Of a stretch of 5,864 nucleotides of DNA, positions 5,182 through 5,864 are shown one piece after another. Both the position numbers and the translations under genes were made by a program. The notes beneath the pieces are model-generated. The model saw only the letters and a program-made list of their open reading frames with translations. It had not been told where the DNA came from and did no database searches. This DNA is from Bradyrhizobium sp. (GTDB taxonomy: Bacteria; Pseudomonadota; Alphaproteobacteria; Rhizobiales; Xanthobacteraceae): NCBI GenBank assembly GCA_025960445.1, contig JAICIT010000189.1:1-5864 (forward strand). Reading direction: 5' to 3'. The number at the start of each line of letters is the position of its first letter. The stretch's first letter is position 1.

Positions 5182-5864
5182 ATGGCGGACTACGATCTCG
5201 CGATTATTGGCGGTGGCTTGAACGGCGTTTGCATTGCGCGCGACGCCGCCGGTCGCGGGCTGCGAGTGATCCTGCTGGAGCAGGGCGACCTGGGTTCCGC
5301 GGCGTCTTCGGCCTCTCCACGATTGATTCACGGCGACCTGGCGCTCCTCGAACAACGCGCGTTGCTGCGCGTGCGCGCCGCGCTGGCCGAGCGCGACACA
5401 TTGCTGCGGATCGCGCCGCATCTGGTGCGCCCGATGCGCTTCGCGATTCCCGCGCATTCCGACGAGCGGCCGCTGTGGCTGTTGCGCGCGGGCCTTTGGC
5501 TCTACGACCGGTTCTCCTCGCGCGGCGGTCTTCCGCCTTCGACGACGGTGGACATCACGCATCATCCGATCGGAAATGCCTTGAAGCGCCCCTTCGGGAC
5601 GGCTTTCGAATATTCTGATTGCGTAGCCGACGATACCCGGCTGGTGATCGCCAACGCTCTCGATGCCGCCGAGCGCGGCGCCACGATTCGTACCGGCGCG
5701 CGCTGCGTTCGTGCCGAGCAATTGGACGTGTGGCGGCTGGTGGTGATCGATCGCGGCCAGCGCAAGCTCATCACTGCGCGGGCGCTCGCCAACGCCACCG
5801 GCGCATGGACTGCCTCTGTCGCCGAAACCGTTCTGCGCGTGCCGGCGCCACGGCTCGCCGCACC
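5182..5864 (+). CDS. glpD: GlpD-like aerobic glycerol-3-phosphate dehydrogenase, 5' part, atypical active site
   Basis: The first 227 codons of a GlpD-family flavoenzyme that runs off the right edge (E. coli GlpD is 501 residues). GlpD oxidises glycerol-3-phosphate to dihydroxyacetone phosphate at the inner membrane and feeds electrons to quinone. Visible family features are the FAD motif GGGLNG (10-15), E33 after the second strand, SSASPRLIHG (42-51), AALAERDTLLRIAPHL (66-81), FEYSDC (142-147), DDTRLVIANALDAAERGA (150-167) and NATGAW (204-209). The alignment with E. coli GlpD is gap-free at the N-terminus, yet the near-invariant HGGLRYLE is HGDLALLE here, so Arg54 and Tyr55 become Ala54 and Leu55; Lys47 is Arg. 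The family call is firm; catalysis on glycerol-3-phosphate is doubtful. The start ATG has weak GAGACGG (5169-5175) before it and lies 12 bases after the c-di-GMP gene's stop, so co-transcription and coupled translation are likely. Confidence 0.85.
   Translation, partial: MADYDLAIIGGGLNGVCIARDAAGRGLRVILLEQGDLGSAASSASPRLIHGDLALLEQRALLRVRAALAERDTLLRIAPHLVRPMRFAIPAHSDERPLWLLRAGLWLYDRFSSRGGLPPSTTVDITHHPIGNALKRPFGTAFEYSDCVADDTRLVIANALDAAERGATIRTGARCVRAEQLDVWRLVVIDRGQRKLITARALANATGAWTASVAETVLRVPAPRLAA

Noticed and set aside
3205..5721. 838-residue open frame on the minus strand opposite the c-di-GMP and GlpD-like genes
   Set aside because: It is antisense to two genes with clear domain motifs. Its translation is rich in Arg, Gln, His and Asp without domain character, the usual shadow of high-GC codon bias, and it spans the junction of two real genes.

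Overview
The window looks like chromosomal DNA of an alphaproteobacterium of the Bradyrhizobium/Rhodopseudomonas type (Nitrobacteraceae). The grounds are high-GC coding sequence, two small YdcH-like (DUF465) proteins, an alphaproteobacterial-style LexA box (GTTC-N7-GTTC) and a membrane PAS-GGDEF-EAL protein. No taxonomic marker gene is present, so this is inference from gene content and composition.

Left part (1-1093): four small genes. On the minus strand, a 63-residue unknown protein (269-271 is its start codon) is followed after a short gap by the beginning of a second unknown protein that runs off the left edge. The pair is preceded by a sigma70-like promoter whose -10 is overlapped by a near-textbook alphaproteobacterial SOS box, so it is probably a DNA-damage-inducible operon. 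Next to it lie two divergent DUF465 genes, one on each strand, separated by a 221-base control region that holds several dyads and a possible degenerate interspersed repeat. A hairpin lies between the plus-strand DUF465 gene and the convergent flavoenzyme gene.

Middle (1094-2454): a minus-strand FAD-dependent oxidoreductase of the L-2-hydroxyglutarate oxidase-like DAO family, then a 257-base divergent intergenic region with no recognisable RNA or riboswitch, only small dyads.

Right part (2455-5864): a 904-residue membrane-anchored c-di-GMP enzyme (two N-terminal hydrophobic segments, three PAS domains, GGDEF, EAL). After only 12 bases comes the 5' part of a GlpD-like glycerol-3-phosphate dehydrogenase, probably in the same operon. 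The GlpD-like protein aligns residue for residue with the start of E. coli GlpD but has lost the Arg54-Tyr55 pair of the substrate pocket. The EAL domain keeps its catalytic residues. The GGDEF domain has an SGDEF signature and no RxxD inhibitory site. The most interesting leads are the putative SOS-controlled pair of unknown small genes and the atypical GlpD coupled to a c-di-GMP enzyme.
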